Part shown: piece after piece, positions 45,605 to 57,137 of the stretch
Layout: the number at the start of each line of letters is the position of its first letter
Numbering within the stretch: position 1 is the stretch's first letter
NCBI GenBank assembly: GCA_963693085.1
Contig: OY856413.1
Location: 473,931,379-473,995,378 of the forward strand
Source of the DNA: Alisma plantago-aquatica
Lineage: Eukaryota > Streptophyta > Magnoliopsida > Alismatales > Alismataceae
Direction of reading: 5' to 3'
DNA: 64,000 bases
Made by a program: the position numbers and the translations under genes
The notes under the pieces: model-generated
Told to the model about the DNA's origin: nothing
Database searches by the model: none
The model's input: the letters and a program-made list of their open reading frames with translations, nothing else

Positions 45605-46943
45605 ACATGGATAGATGGGAAGAGAGGGCACTAGCTAAGGAGCCACTAGGTGGACTTAGGAGTTTATCCACTCAAAGACACATATTCCTTCTTTCTGTAT
45701 GACATGTGTTTACATACATCAATAACCATAGGAAGAAATAGGAGATGACAACTAATAATAACATATCACATTCCAATGAAATTAGAGTGTTTTGTATTAG
45801 TAATTTCCCGATATGGTATCAGATTTACATATTTTCCCCCAAACAGCCCACTAAAGGGGCTTAGATATTCATAATGCAAGAAGGGATAAAAGAAAAGGAG
45901 AATATATAGAGAAAGGTTATGGATGTTGATGGAGAGGCTTCCTCCTTCAACTCTTATAGCAACTAGATTGGACTCCTCCTTCAAGAAGATGGAATGGCAT
46001 GGAAAATGGAAGTTGAATGACCACAACCTTAGAAAACTAGGCTTTTGTGATGGAATGTGATTAATGGGAGATACAAAGGGGTATGTAGGGTAGGTGGTGG
46101 AATTTAATGTTTAATGGATCTAACCTTCATCCCCTAGCTATCACTAAGACTTATATAGGGGGTATGGTGGCTAGGGTTAAGTGGGGTAGTTTAGGTAATG
46201 TAATGTAGAACGTATCATGATAGGATGGAAACGGTCATTTGGCCATCACAATGGGACATTCTCTCCATGAGTTTGGGTAGGATTTTGGTAGTGGAAAAAC
46301 TTAATATAGACTTGGTGAAAATTGGCCATCTAGAACTACCATTCTCTGAGTAGAAGGGGCATGTTGATGGTCATTCATTCTAATTTTTTCCAAAAAAGTC
46401 ATTCTAAGCCCATAAATATGTTCTAAGTTTTGCGTGTAAAATACAAAAAGTTTTGTAGCTTTGGTGGTTTTGGGAAAATAGGCAATATGTAATGGATTTT
46501 TACCAAAATAGCATGGTCGTTATAGTGTTAGAACGGTCATCCTATGTTGGGTGATGAGTAAATGTATAATTAGAGGATTTTTAGGGATTTTGGGTGCTTT
46601 CTTTGATGGAGGAATGTCATTCTTGGAGTCTTGCATTTCACATGAGTATGATCTTGATTCAAGAATGGAGTTCTTTGCTTCATGTTCCTTGGATGCTTGG
46701 GTAGGATGATTTGGCTTTGGTGACTCCTTGGGATCCTCCATGGTGGTGAAGTCCTTAGTTTCAACTCTCTCTCTCTTCATTCCATAAAGTAGCATCCAAA
46801 GTACCTATCAAACAACAAAAATCTTAAATAAGTGCATTTGACAATAAATAATATTTGTTTGGGATATAATATGCAACAATATATCTTGATGTAAATAAAG
46901 AGAAAAATGATGAAAGATGAAGACTCGATTAAGGGCTTCATCA
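45605..46943 (-). repeat. 3' LTR of the second gag-only element, right part
   Basis: This continues the host LTR after the array. It has AAACAGCCCACTAAAGGGGC, which is shared with related LTRs, and a minus-strand TATA box at 46152-46157. A cluster of GAACGGTCAT-type motifs lies at 46195-46555. The LTR start on the minus strand is TGATGAAGCCCTTAATC at 46943. The polypurine tract AAAGGGAG lies just outside (46944-46951). Confidence 0.75.
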
Positions 46944-46954
46944 CTCCCTTTGTC

Positions 46955-48340
46955 ACAATGAGAAAAAGTCAAGGACAATCATCTAATATTTTTTCAAGCC
47001 TGCTAATATTTTAAACTTGTCTTGAAACATCCTTTTGACCTCATCTAAGCTGCTAAATTTAGAAAGAACTTCGTCTTAAAATCTTGAACTATAATTCTAG
47101 CTTTGTCTATAGGGGCAGCCAATGCACGTCTCACCTTATTATTTCACTGAAAAGTTTGGGTTATTCCTCCACTTAGGTGTGTAGGACTACGACATGTGTC
47201 TTGAGATCTTCCATTACATAAATATTGTAGGCTCTCACTTCTTAATCTATAGATTCAATAGATTGAAATGAATTACTTGAATAACCTCCCATTGATTATT
47301 GATAATATTAACCATATCATTAAGAATTTTAATCAATTGATCATAGGAGTCATCGAGGGGTAGAGGTGGTGGAGTAGAAGGATCAACACCAATATTCTAG
47401 TCATAGTCACTCGTGGCACTAGATGCACAATGTCTAGAATTTTTAGTAGGTTCTCAAAGAAAGGCCAAGATTCTTTGGGAGGTTTTTCCATAAATGTTCC
47501 TCCACAGGAAGAGTCAACCACTATTTGAATCATTTGATATAAATCCAAATAGAAGGATTGCACTAATTGCCACAAGATTAACTCACACTTGGGATAGTCC
47601 CTAAAGATCTTTCCTAACCTCTCCCAACTCTCATGAAATTGTCCATGGTGCAACTAATTGAAGGAAGTAATGCATATCCTCAGTTAGGTGATCTTGGCTA
47701 TTAGACAGAACTTCTTATAGAACTCATTCTTCATAGCATCCCAAGTCATTATATGACTCTTTGAGGAACACCATTCCTTGGCCTTATATTTAAGTGAGAA
47801 CAGAAATAGAATAAGATGGTTTGAATCATTAGCAGTTGTTGGAGTATGGGAAGTATAGAAAGTCTCTTGGAAGGGGTCTATGTGCTTGTGGGCGTTCTCA
47901 TTTTCCAAAATGTTGGAGAAGTCCCTCTAGAGCTGGGGGAATGGATAACACATTCCTAGAGTTTGATCTCCTCTAGTATCGATAGGTGAAGTGTAGTTTA
48001 GTGGTATGAAATAATCATGAAAAGTTTGTGGAGGAGGTGGTGGGTCATGAAGATATTTAGGTATTTCCTCATGATCACCTTATGGAGGTAATACTCCACA
48101 TATACTAGCAAAAACTTCCTCTTATCTCCCTCTTTCAATCCAATTTCTTTGCCTTTACCTACCTATCCCTAGAAATTCAAATAAAATCACAATAGAAGAG
48201 ATGACCAAGCCTACACATTGCACAACCAAGAAAAAGAATACATGCTAGATCTTCAAATGTAAAAATAATAAATGCAAAGAATAAAGAATAGTAATGATGA
48301 GGGCAACTAGAAAAGGTAAAAAAGAAGCAAGGTTTAATAC
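46955..48340 (-). pseudogene. Gag remnant of the second gag-only element
   Basis: From the right: NAHKHIDPFQETFYTSH, then SLKYKAKEWCSS and TWDAMKNEFYKKF (47908-47684). Next are ESWERLGKIFRDYPKCEL, SGGT-like sequence and MEKPPKESW (47653-47450), then PKWRNNPNFS (about 47170) and SLDEVKRMFQ (about 47040). This is the retrotransposon gag order with several frameshifts and stops. No protease or pol follows before the polypurine tract. Confidence 0.75.
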
Positions 48341-48345
48341 ATCAC

Positions 48346-48363
48346 TTCCCAACAATGGTGCCA
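48346..48363 (-). other. Primer-binding site of the second gag-only element
   Basis: The minus strand reads TGGCACCATTGTTGGGAA seven bases after the LTR end, the Athila/Tat type site with a few transitions. Confidence 0.7.
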
Positions 48364-48370
48364 GAAATCT

Positions 48371-50475
48371 TGATGTGTGTATACCTGGATTACAATATAT
48401 AACCCCAATTAGCACATTCTTATAATGATATCTTCAAGCATAAAGGCTCAGTATCATAGTACAAGAGAAGTCAAGTAAGGGGTCAATCTACAAGGAGTAG
48501 AGAAGGAACTAAAGATATAGTGTTTATTTCTATTTCTAGTATCAAGAATTAGGATTTTTAGGATTTAAAGGTGGTTTGGTTGATTAACACTAATAGGTGA
48601 GAATGAAAATATCGAAACCAAAGTTAACCCTAGCATTAGGTCTAATGAGCTAACAGAGAGAGAAATTAATCACTAAGCAAGCAACAGAAATACACTAGAC
48701 TACAAGATAAACAATCATACTAAGATAACAATGGAAATATTAAGTTATCAACTAAATAAAAGAAAATAATTACACAGATCAGTTATACCCTAACTTGGCT
48801 TTCAACCAACCAAACAACTAAAATCTATATCAAGTAACTCTAGAAAGAATAGTCTATCATTAACTTTTCAAATTAGACTAAGCAAGCAAGAAACATATAC
48901 TAAGATAGTTAACATTAAATAAATTTGGGTTTAAGAAATAATTAAGGGAGTTGGCCATTTGGGGTTATGTAAATATAAATCATGTATAGGGCCACTTTCA
49001 TAAACACATCCTAAAGTACTACTACCTAACCAAACACCATGGAAGTGTGAGGTTAGAAATCCTACCATACTAGTTGGCCTTAGTGGTGTAGAGGGTGTAC
49101 ATAAGAACTATTCACTATCATGTTCTATTCAATATTACAATTCTCAATAAACTAGGATGTATGTAATACTTGGCCTATACCAACCTTAAATTCCCCTAAT
49201 GCACTTGGTGGAAAGGGTTGGTATATGGTGTACGAGAAGAGTCTTTCACCTTCTATTAACTCTTATCCAACCTCTAACATGCTCTTTGCAAAGGAGAGAC
49301 ACACTTAGATAAGATCTCTTATTCAAGACTATTAGGATAGAGGGAGAGAAAGGTAGATAGGGGAACTAGATACGGGTCCACAAGTGGCCTTAGGAGTTAA
49401 TCTATTCATAGCATCCTCTTTCCTCTTTCCATTATGTATTGGATGGTTCCATTGCTTAAACAACCAAATCAAGAGACAGGGAGAGAGTTCAAGTAGGGGA
49501 ATAGTGTTAGAAACAATATAAAATGTTTATACATAAATAATCCTCAACATGGTATTAAATTTATATTTTTTTGTCCCCAAAACAACCCACCAAAGGGGCT
49601 TTGCTACACATGATGCAAGAAAATACAAAAGAATAATAAGAAAAATGTGAGCAGTGAAGGTGGATGAAAAGTCTTATGCCTTCAACTCTAGCTGCGAAAA
49701 TCCATAATTCCTCCCTCTACCAAGGTAAATGCCATGGTAAATGGGAAAGTAATTGGTCACAAACCCTAGAAAACTAGGGTTTTGAGGCAGGTGGAAGTGA
49801 ATGGAAAAGTACATGAGGTGGGAATGGTAGGTGGTGTCTGGGAGATGTAATGCATTCTAACTTTTGTCTCCTAGCTTCCATTAGACCTTTTATAGGGGCT
49901 ATGGTTAATTTATAGTAGAATGGTAAAAGTGGTGTACGGAAGCATAAGGGTTGGGGGCATAATGGTTGTACTGCCCCCACTACATTAATGGGGGTGAATT
50001 TAGTCAAGTCAGAGTGGATTTTGGGATGGTGCCCTGTGGTAGGTAGAATGTCCACTATGTTGAGAAGGTCATATGAAATGGATAGGTTGATAGGATATTT
50101 TGGTGTTTTTTTGGGGTTTTCCACAATCGTTCTAAGGGGAGAACAACCATTGTGTGGGCTAATTGGAATTGTCGTTCTGTTGAGAATGGACGTGGTAAAA
50201 TGGTTAAGTAAATGAGGCTATTTTTGTGTATTTTGAAGGAAGTTTCTTGTTGAAGCATAACATTCTACTAGTAGAACGGACATTTTGGGGGCCATGTTGT
50301 AGAAGTTGCATCTGGAATTCTTCACACATGGAGCTTTTAGTTTATCAATGGATATCGGACGCTTGAGGTAGACTGGAGTAGAATTTAGTGGCTCATTGGG
50401 CTCCTCCACTTGTGGTGAACCTCTCAGCAAGTAGCATCCAAACTGCCTATAAATATTTGCAAAAAACATCCAAAA
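48371..50475 (-). repeat. 5' LTR of the second gag-only element, right end truncated
   Basis: It is a direct repeat of the split 3' LTR, starting TGATGTGTGTATACC on the plus side and matching through AGTAGCATCCAAA at 50434-50446 (46790-46802 in the 3' LTR). The last ~100 bp toward the TGATGAAGCCC start are missing or unrecognisable. A TATA-like CTATAAAAGG (minus) lies at 49887-49894, with GTTCTGTTGAGAATGGAC-type motifs upstream at 49920-50300. Confidence 0.7.
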
Positions 50476-52700
50476 TACTCTTTTTAATCCTTTTTCATAA
50501 AATTGTCCAAATAGATCATCTTGAATAAAACTTTCACTTTTTTAACCAACATATAACCAATTGTCTTTATCTTCATGATAAATCCATACCATTTTGTGAT
50601 AACGAAGAATAATCCTGAATTAATGCCTCCTCGTATTCCTCCATTTATTTTATTCAAAAAATTTCTTTTTACTTATTTATTTTGACTTTTCTCCAGAATG
50701 TTCAAGGAATGTTTAGAAAATTAGAAAAAGGAAAGGTAGGCTTCTTCCTACCCAAGCCACCTAGTGAATCACAACCATCTGTCATGTGACACATGGAAGA
50801 TCGGCACAATTTGTGAGTCTTCCCTAGTTTCACATTTCCGCAATATCTATCACTCCTGAATCTTCCATCAAAAACCTCCAAACCCTAATTACATCCTATA
50901 AATAGACCCCCATATCCACCTTATTCTTGATTACTATTCGATTATCGTGAATCCAGAGGATTAATGAATGAATGTTCATCACACATTTTTTGTAATTATT
51001 ACCCCAATTTTCATTCAAATCACTTAATTTTCACTAGAAATAGCTTCACTCCGATCGATTTAGATTTTATGATGAATTTTTAGAAGTTTGATACTTTTCT
51101 CTCTCATTGCAGAATTATAGTTTTACCTATCAACACCAACCAAACCAGTGTGACCTAGGGGGTCATGTTTCCCTTTAAAGGTTGGGATTCAAGCGAGGGA
51201 TGCCTCTCTTGAGGTGTGGGGCAACGCCCCAACCTAAAATAGATTTTGGGCATGTTCAAAAGGGATCTCGATCAAAAACATTGGTTCAAGACCTTGGTTG
51301 ACCACCTTGATTTACCTAGTAGTTAACCTCCAAAGACTGAACTTCTAATAAGTTGAGCTCCATGAATCGACCATCAATAAAGATGTAGTGATCAATCTAG
51401 GATCGATCATATTTTAATCTACCTCTTCAATCGAGCTTCATTTATCAATCAATTACATCAACAATTCAACAATCAATCAAGGCAAGTCAACTGCATTGGT
51501 CGGTCACCACAAGATTGAGTAGTAATAACCAATTTATCATATTGATCAATCGTTCAACAACCAACCTCTTAGTTAATTAATAGAGATCAAGCAAACAAAC
51601 TACAGTGATCTACCTCTGGTGCTCAATAGATAGTCGGCCCCTCCATCGAGCTGCCATCCATCTATCATCCTCGACTAGAAACGATCAACCTCCAACCAAA
51701 TAGGTCAATTGACCTACATTCAATTGACAAAACCAGCCGCTTCTTGCCTATAGTATTGTCTGATATTGCCACCTATACTTTATCTTTTTGTAAAAATCAC
51801 TCTATGAGGAGCGAGTAGTCCACAAGGGTGGAGGGACTAGCCTCACTACCCATTTCTTCCAATTCTATTTCAATGTCTCTTGGCTAGTATGAACTCATTT
51901 AATTCATTGCTAATTGTTTAATGCAAGTTTTATGCATTGATCGCCCTCTCTACATGATTTATTATAATCTTAGGCTGAGAAAACTTCGATGTTTAAGATT
52001 TCAATATTGGTTAGCTTCCATTGATGCTCTAATCTAAACTTTAGATTAGAAATATCTGAAAGCATATAAAATCTGTACGTACATAGACATCAAGCCTATA
52101 GAGATATTCACCTAGGAAAATCCCTCACACCAAAAGGATGAGATTCACATAGCTCCAAATAAATATTTGTGCAAGACTAGGTATGAGATATATGCATATT
52201 TGCAATTAGTGGTGGTGAACCCCAATGTTTTCCATCACTAATCTAGATCTACTTTTCAATTGATTTCTTGCAATTAGTTTAACTCAACCCAATCAAATCT
52301 TCATTCTAAATATTAATCTTAGTTCAGTTGGACAAAAGCTAGCAAGGTTCTCTTGGGATTTGATCCTCAATTATACAACAATAACCATGTATGTTTGCAT
52401 GTGGTACTATTGCGAGTTGGTTTTAGTAAAAACTTGGGATTTTAATATCTAGTGAATTTGTTTATTTTCAATAGAACCCACATCAAGTCTTTTTATTATT
52501 ATACAGACAACACAATTGTCTAGTCTAATCTAGTTTTATTTATACTACTTAGGATTTCTCTTTCTACCATTTATATTATATGATATCCACTTGGTCCTAA
52601 ATCTCCTATGTCCATCTCACTTGTGGAAGATTTTTCTATTCTAGGTATTACAATATAGTGCATGCAACACTTCATGAGTGTCATCCTTGCATCAATTTTT
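50476..52700 (+). other. LTR-like sequence without coding content
   Basis: A plant TATA box (CCTATAAATAGACCCC, 50897-50904) and a later GGGATTTGATCC...ATTGCGAGTTGG stretch (about 52355-52420), common near gypsy LTR ends, suggest an old plus-strand LTR. The part from 51280 to 51720 is rich in short ATCAATC/CGATCAA words. Borders, target duplication and family were not resolved. Confidence 0.35.
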
Positions 52701-53254
52701 ATCCTCAAATTGATTGAATTGTTCACCGACCAGACAAAACATGGGCCCACTGCCCATGACTCTAATAAGGTTTCAAGAATGACAGTTGGCCCTACAGACC
52801 ACCACTAGCCTCAGTTCCACTTTTTGTCCTCACTCACACACAGTGCGAGATCAACTTCAAGATAAGTCTCTAGGTTGAGCATGCTTAACTATTCTTAGTG
52901 ATGAGCTTCCTGAAAAGGAGGTGCACCTTGATTATATGGGTAGTCCAATCATTCCTTTTAAGATCATTTTATCTAAGGCCTAAAATCATTGTATGTTATG
53001 AATTTCCCCACTTAAACTCTTTATGTCCTCATCAAGGCTCAAATGTATGGCCTCATAATCTCTTCCCCATTCCACTATAGACCCAAAATGGCTCAATTAC
53101 ACCCAACTCCCATACACGACTACCACCACAAGGGTGGCTCCATCAAATCAGATAGCTCATATCAACATGCCTAGATTCTACCAGTGGAATGGTGGCTTCA
53201 TCAACTTAGATAGCCCTTTCCTACACGCCTAGATAGAACAATTGGGGTGTCACA
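52701..53254 (-). repeat. Probable chromovirus (Tekay/Del-like) LTR fragment
   Basis: The minus strand begins TGTGACACCCCAATTG at 53254, a common start of these LTRs. At about 52905-52855 it reads AGTTAAGCATGCTC with flanking AGGAAGCTC and AGAG, resembling the 3' half of 5S rRNA (AGTTAAGCGTGCTTGGG). Such a 5S-like stretch is known in some plant LTRs. The far border was not found. Confidence 0.4.
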
Positions 53255-56200
53255 TACCTGCATGGGACCCACACACCAAAGGGGAATTGTCTCATATATG
53301 TTTTGTAAAGAGTGGTACTCATGAGGAGATCCACTCTTCACTGAGTCAAGAAATAAAACCATCCCAATCCAAATATGAAGGAAAGGAGGAATTTCATTTA
53401 TTCCCAAATGGTATATATAACATAGAGCATGATAGTTGTTAAGCAATAGAAAAATAGCTATTCCAAAGTTACATTATAATTCATATACAATTGTGTCTCA
53501 CCATAAAAGGTGGCATGACAAAATATAAAGGCATACATTTAGTAACATGTATGGCCAATTTTAGAGGGAAACATAGTCATTCTAAGCTACCCTTAGGTCC
53601 ATGTTCTATAAATGATCTGTTGGAGTCCCTGCCTCCTAATGTGCCTATACATGGGTGGAAGGTAACATCATCCAGAATATAGGAAACATGACAGAGGTAA
53701 GAAAAGGTTGAGTATGTACATATAATAAATTTTTCAACATTATGTTGGATTATAAGTGCAAAAGAGGTGTCCTAACAAGGAGGGGGTACATGCATAGGTA
53801 AGTTTTAATAAATTTATAACAAGATAAATGAGGTATATTAAATTCAAATTTCAAGCATGGATAATAAAATGCCTTGCCATAGAAGTTCACCACGGTTTAA
53901 ACTTAAAACAAGAAACTTTGCATGCATAACAATGTAGAATAAATATGCCTATTAGGGTCATAACATCGTAGGATCTTGGCCTAAATTTAAGGCTGGAAAC
54001 ACATACACTTGGGCGGAATATGAGTACATAATATAAATGTATGGTTGTACATAAGTACCACTATTCTAGATATTCTAGTCAAACATGTATCATGCATAAA
54101 TAGAGAGCAAAGACTAACATTTTAGTCATTTTCACACGAAAAGGCAATCATAGCAGAAGGGGTCTAAGAACCCATTATAAAAGAGTATTTCAACAACCAC
54201 AAGAATATAATGAATCAAGATCGGGAATATGAATGTCCAAGACATTGAATTTCCAATAGAAATTACATTTTAAAAGATGCTTCTTTACATGAATGTAAGT
54301 TTCCTGCAAATAATGCCCAAAATAAAATAGAGGATGTACATACCTAATTTCACTACTAACTCCTTTTCTAGGGGTCAATCACATAGTTCGTCCTTCTCAA
54401 CCTAAAATCGATTCACATACCTATTAGTCCATGATTTCATAGCATAAAGGAAAGTATATCTAGACCCAATATTGGTTAGTTGATGTAGGTTTTGGATTTT
54501 TAAATATTAGAAATACCCATATATAGTGTGAAGGATGTGATTGGCTATTATTAATGGTAATACCCTTACTAGGAATGTATAAGGTTTAATAGGACATACC
54601 TTTCTATATTTAAATTGATTACATACGCATACTTATATCTCCTTATGTATAGGAATACATGAATATTCCACATGGTAATATGAAAATACAATAGATTCCC
54701 TTATAGTCCCACTAGCAAATCATCTAGGGTCAATCTTGTTAACTATATAGTCACCTACATGTATGGTTTTCCTATGTTTTATCATATTGTTTGTAATTTA
54801 TCCAACATGGTTATATATACTCCCTACATCATTTGTATTTCTAATTGCCATACATTGTATAAAATACATTTATTTTTACATAGTGGTTTAAAGTTATGAA
54901 ACAAATTACATTAATATATTTATATATGCTCACTAGTAATTATTTAAGTTTTGAATAGTCTATTTCATATAATCAATATTAAGGGGACTGATAGAATTAT
55001 TTAGATTATCACTTCAAAAATGTTCTATACAGAGAATCTTCTATTCATTATCTACCCTCTAGATTAATACATCTTTCTGGATTGGTAATATGGATCCAAA
55101 AATTTCAAATTAATTACCTACTACGAATAGTAATTGAATAGGAATACACCATAAGATAGAAATGTTTACATGATCCCTTAATTAGGTTATGCTCATATAT
55201 ACATTCTAAAATATATTCATAGTTATATATTCCTATTCTAAGGTTAAATGGATAAACAACATTCATAGCCAATTTTTATTATCATAACCAATGTTAACCT
55301 TAATCATGCTATTTGCATTTGACCAGTTAAATTGAATTATAAAATATTCAAACTACATGTAATCATAGGTTGAACTATATGTTCATCTATATGGGATGGA
55401 CTTTGATGTTGGTCTATATTTTAGACTCCTATTCATATTAACAAGAACTAGACCAAAGTTGGTCTTGCTGGTGTGGAATATCATGTCAACTAAACTCAAC
55501 ATCCAGCAGATCTGGTGGCTCTAGTTGGATTCAAAGGTGACATGATGACCTTGAAGTAAGGGGGAGAATACAAATGAGAGAAGGATGAATATGTCAAATT
55601 TTGAAGTTATTTGGAGAGGTGAGGAGATCGGGGTATGGATTTTTGCCTACTGAATATTTTTGGTAGAGCTTGGCTACAATAGTAGTGTGTTGTGTTGCAG
55701 GGGGATGACATGGTGGTTGCATGCCCATGTTGCATCAAGGGTTTGATGCATGTCGGATAAAGATCTTGATGATGGATGAGTAAGATGGAGGGGAAGGTTC
55801 AGAGTGGTAGCCTAAAGTGTTTTGTAGGCTGTTGGAATGTGGGAAGAAGAAGAAGGCAGATGTTATGCCAACTCAAAGAAGGAGAGTGAGGGCTTCAAAT
55901 GTCGTTGGTGGTCATTATGCATGTTGGTAGTGGACTGGGTGTGTTAGTGGAGAATGTACAGAGTGAAGGCCAAGGTTGGTGGATGGTTCCACTTCAGGTT
56001 GCCATATCATATGGTTGCTTGGCAAATTTTTCTAGTTTACATCTAGGATGAGGAAGTATAGGCCTCAAGCTGGGGTGCAAGCCCCGTAGGGTGGAAAAAG
56101 AAGATGAAGACGAAAGAGGTAGGCTTGGTGGCAGGTGAAGCTAGAGGTGGTTAGGGTGATGGCATGGTTGAAGGGGGTAGTGATCTTGTTGTTGAAGGAG

Positions 56201-57130
56201 GTTTGTAAATTAGCATAGTTGGTGTTGCACTTGTAGGTCACTACTACGATGGTGGAGAAATTATGTCCATGAGTGGTGGTGCAAAGTGGGAGGAGGAGTT
56301 AGGTCAGTGTGGATGCATGGTTGGTAGTAGGCGTGATGATGTTGTAGGGTATGGAAAATGATCAACTTGTATCTCTCCTACCATGGCGGCTAGGTTCCAG
56401 ATGGCTAGGTTTATGGGTGTCAAGGCATATAGAAAGGGAAAATTAGAGGATAAGTGTGGAGGGGGGAAACAATGTTGGTAACCATGCATGAACAGTATGG
56501 TATCGTGCCCTTGGTGTAAGACCCACGATAGGGAAGGAGGATGTCACACAGAGTATTAGAAAGACATAGTCAAGTAGGTGTTACCAGTCACACGGTTGTG
56601 GGGCAAGAAATAAATGAGTAGTAGTGAAATGTAATTAATAAATTTGATCCATCAAACTTAGGTTATCGAAGAAATTTATCTATCTAATTCAATTGGGTAT
56701 GCAAACATAGTCGGATTAACTTGAAATTTTGAATTGAATCTATTTAAGGTGTGAGGAACATGATTTTAAAAATACTTTGCCTTTTGATGTCATTGAGTGT
56801 ACAATTTAATTAGTTATATGTTTGATTGTTTATTAGTGTATTCATTACTTTAATCCACCCTATGATGTTGTTGAAATTCATATTTTCTCTTATATTCTCA
56901 ACTACTACACTGAGGAAGCTTATATAGGGTCAACTTAGGGAAAAGATCATTAATTTGTATATTTGTGATTAATCCTTATTTTTTAGGTTTATTTAATTTA
57001 TCTACCCTAAAACTTCAATTCAAGAGGTTAACCCTTATCAAATGGTGTTTTATTTGCCTAATATCATTGTGGGGGGAATCATATGAAAAAGGAAGGGATA
57101 AGTCTGGGGTCAAGGTTTGGGTATGTAACA
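53255..57130. other. AT-rich unassigned stretch
   Basis: I see no conserved coding frame, RNA gene or clear LTR border here. 53700-55400 is very AT-rich. 55440-56560 is more G-rich on the plus strand, with purine-rich words such as AAGTAAGGGGGAGAAT at 55554. It may contain the lost 5' LTR and leader of the gypsy element that follows, but I could not match it to that element's 3' LTR. Confidence 0.4.
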
Positions 57131-57137
57131 CGATTAC

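Larger units (their letters stand above)
32203..50475 (-). mobile_element. Second gag-only gypsy element, interrupted by the three-LTR array
   Basis: On the minus strand this has a 5' LTR (about 50475-48371), primer-binding site (48363-48346), a short 1.4 kb interior with gag remnants (about 48340-46944), a polypurine tract and a 3' LTR (46943-45605 continued by 33037-32203). The 12.6 kb array at 33038-45599 lies in the 3' LTR. No protease or pol is present. The right end of the 5' LTR is cut about 100 bp short of the 3' LTR's equivalent end, so no target duplication can be checked. Confidence 0.75.
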
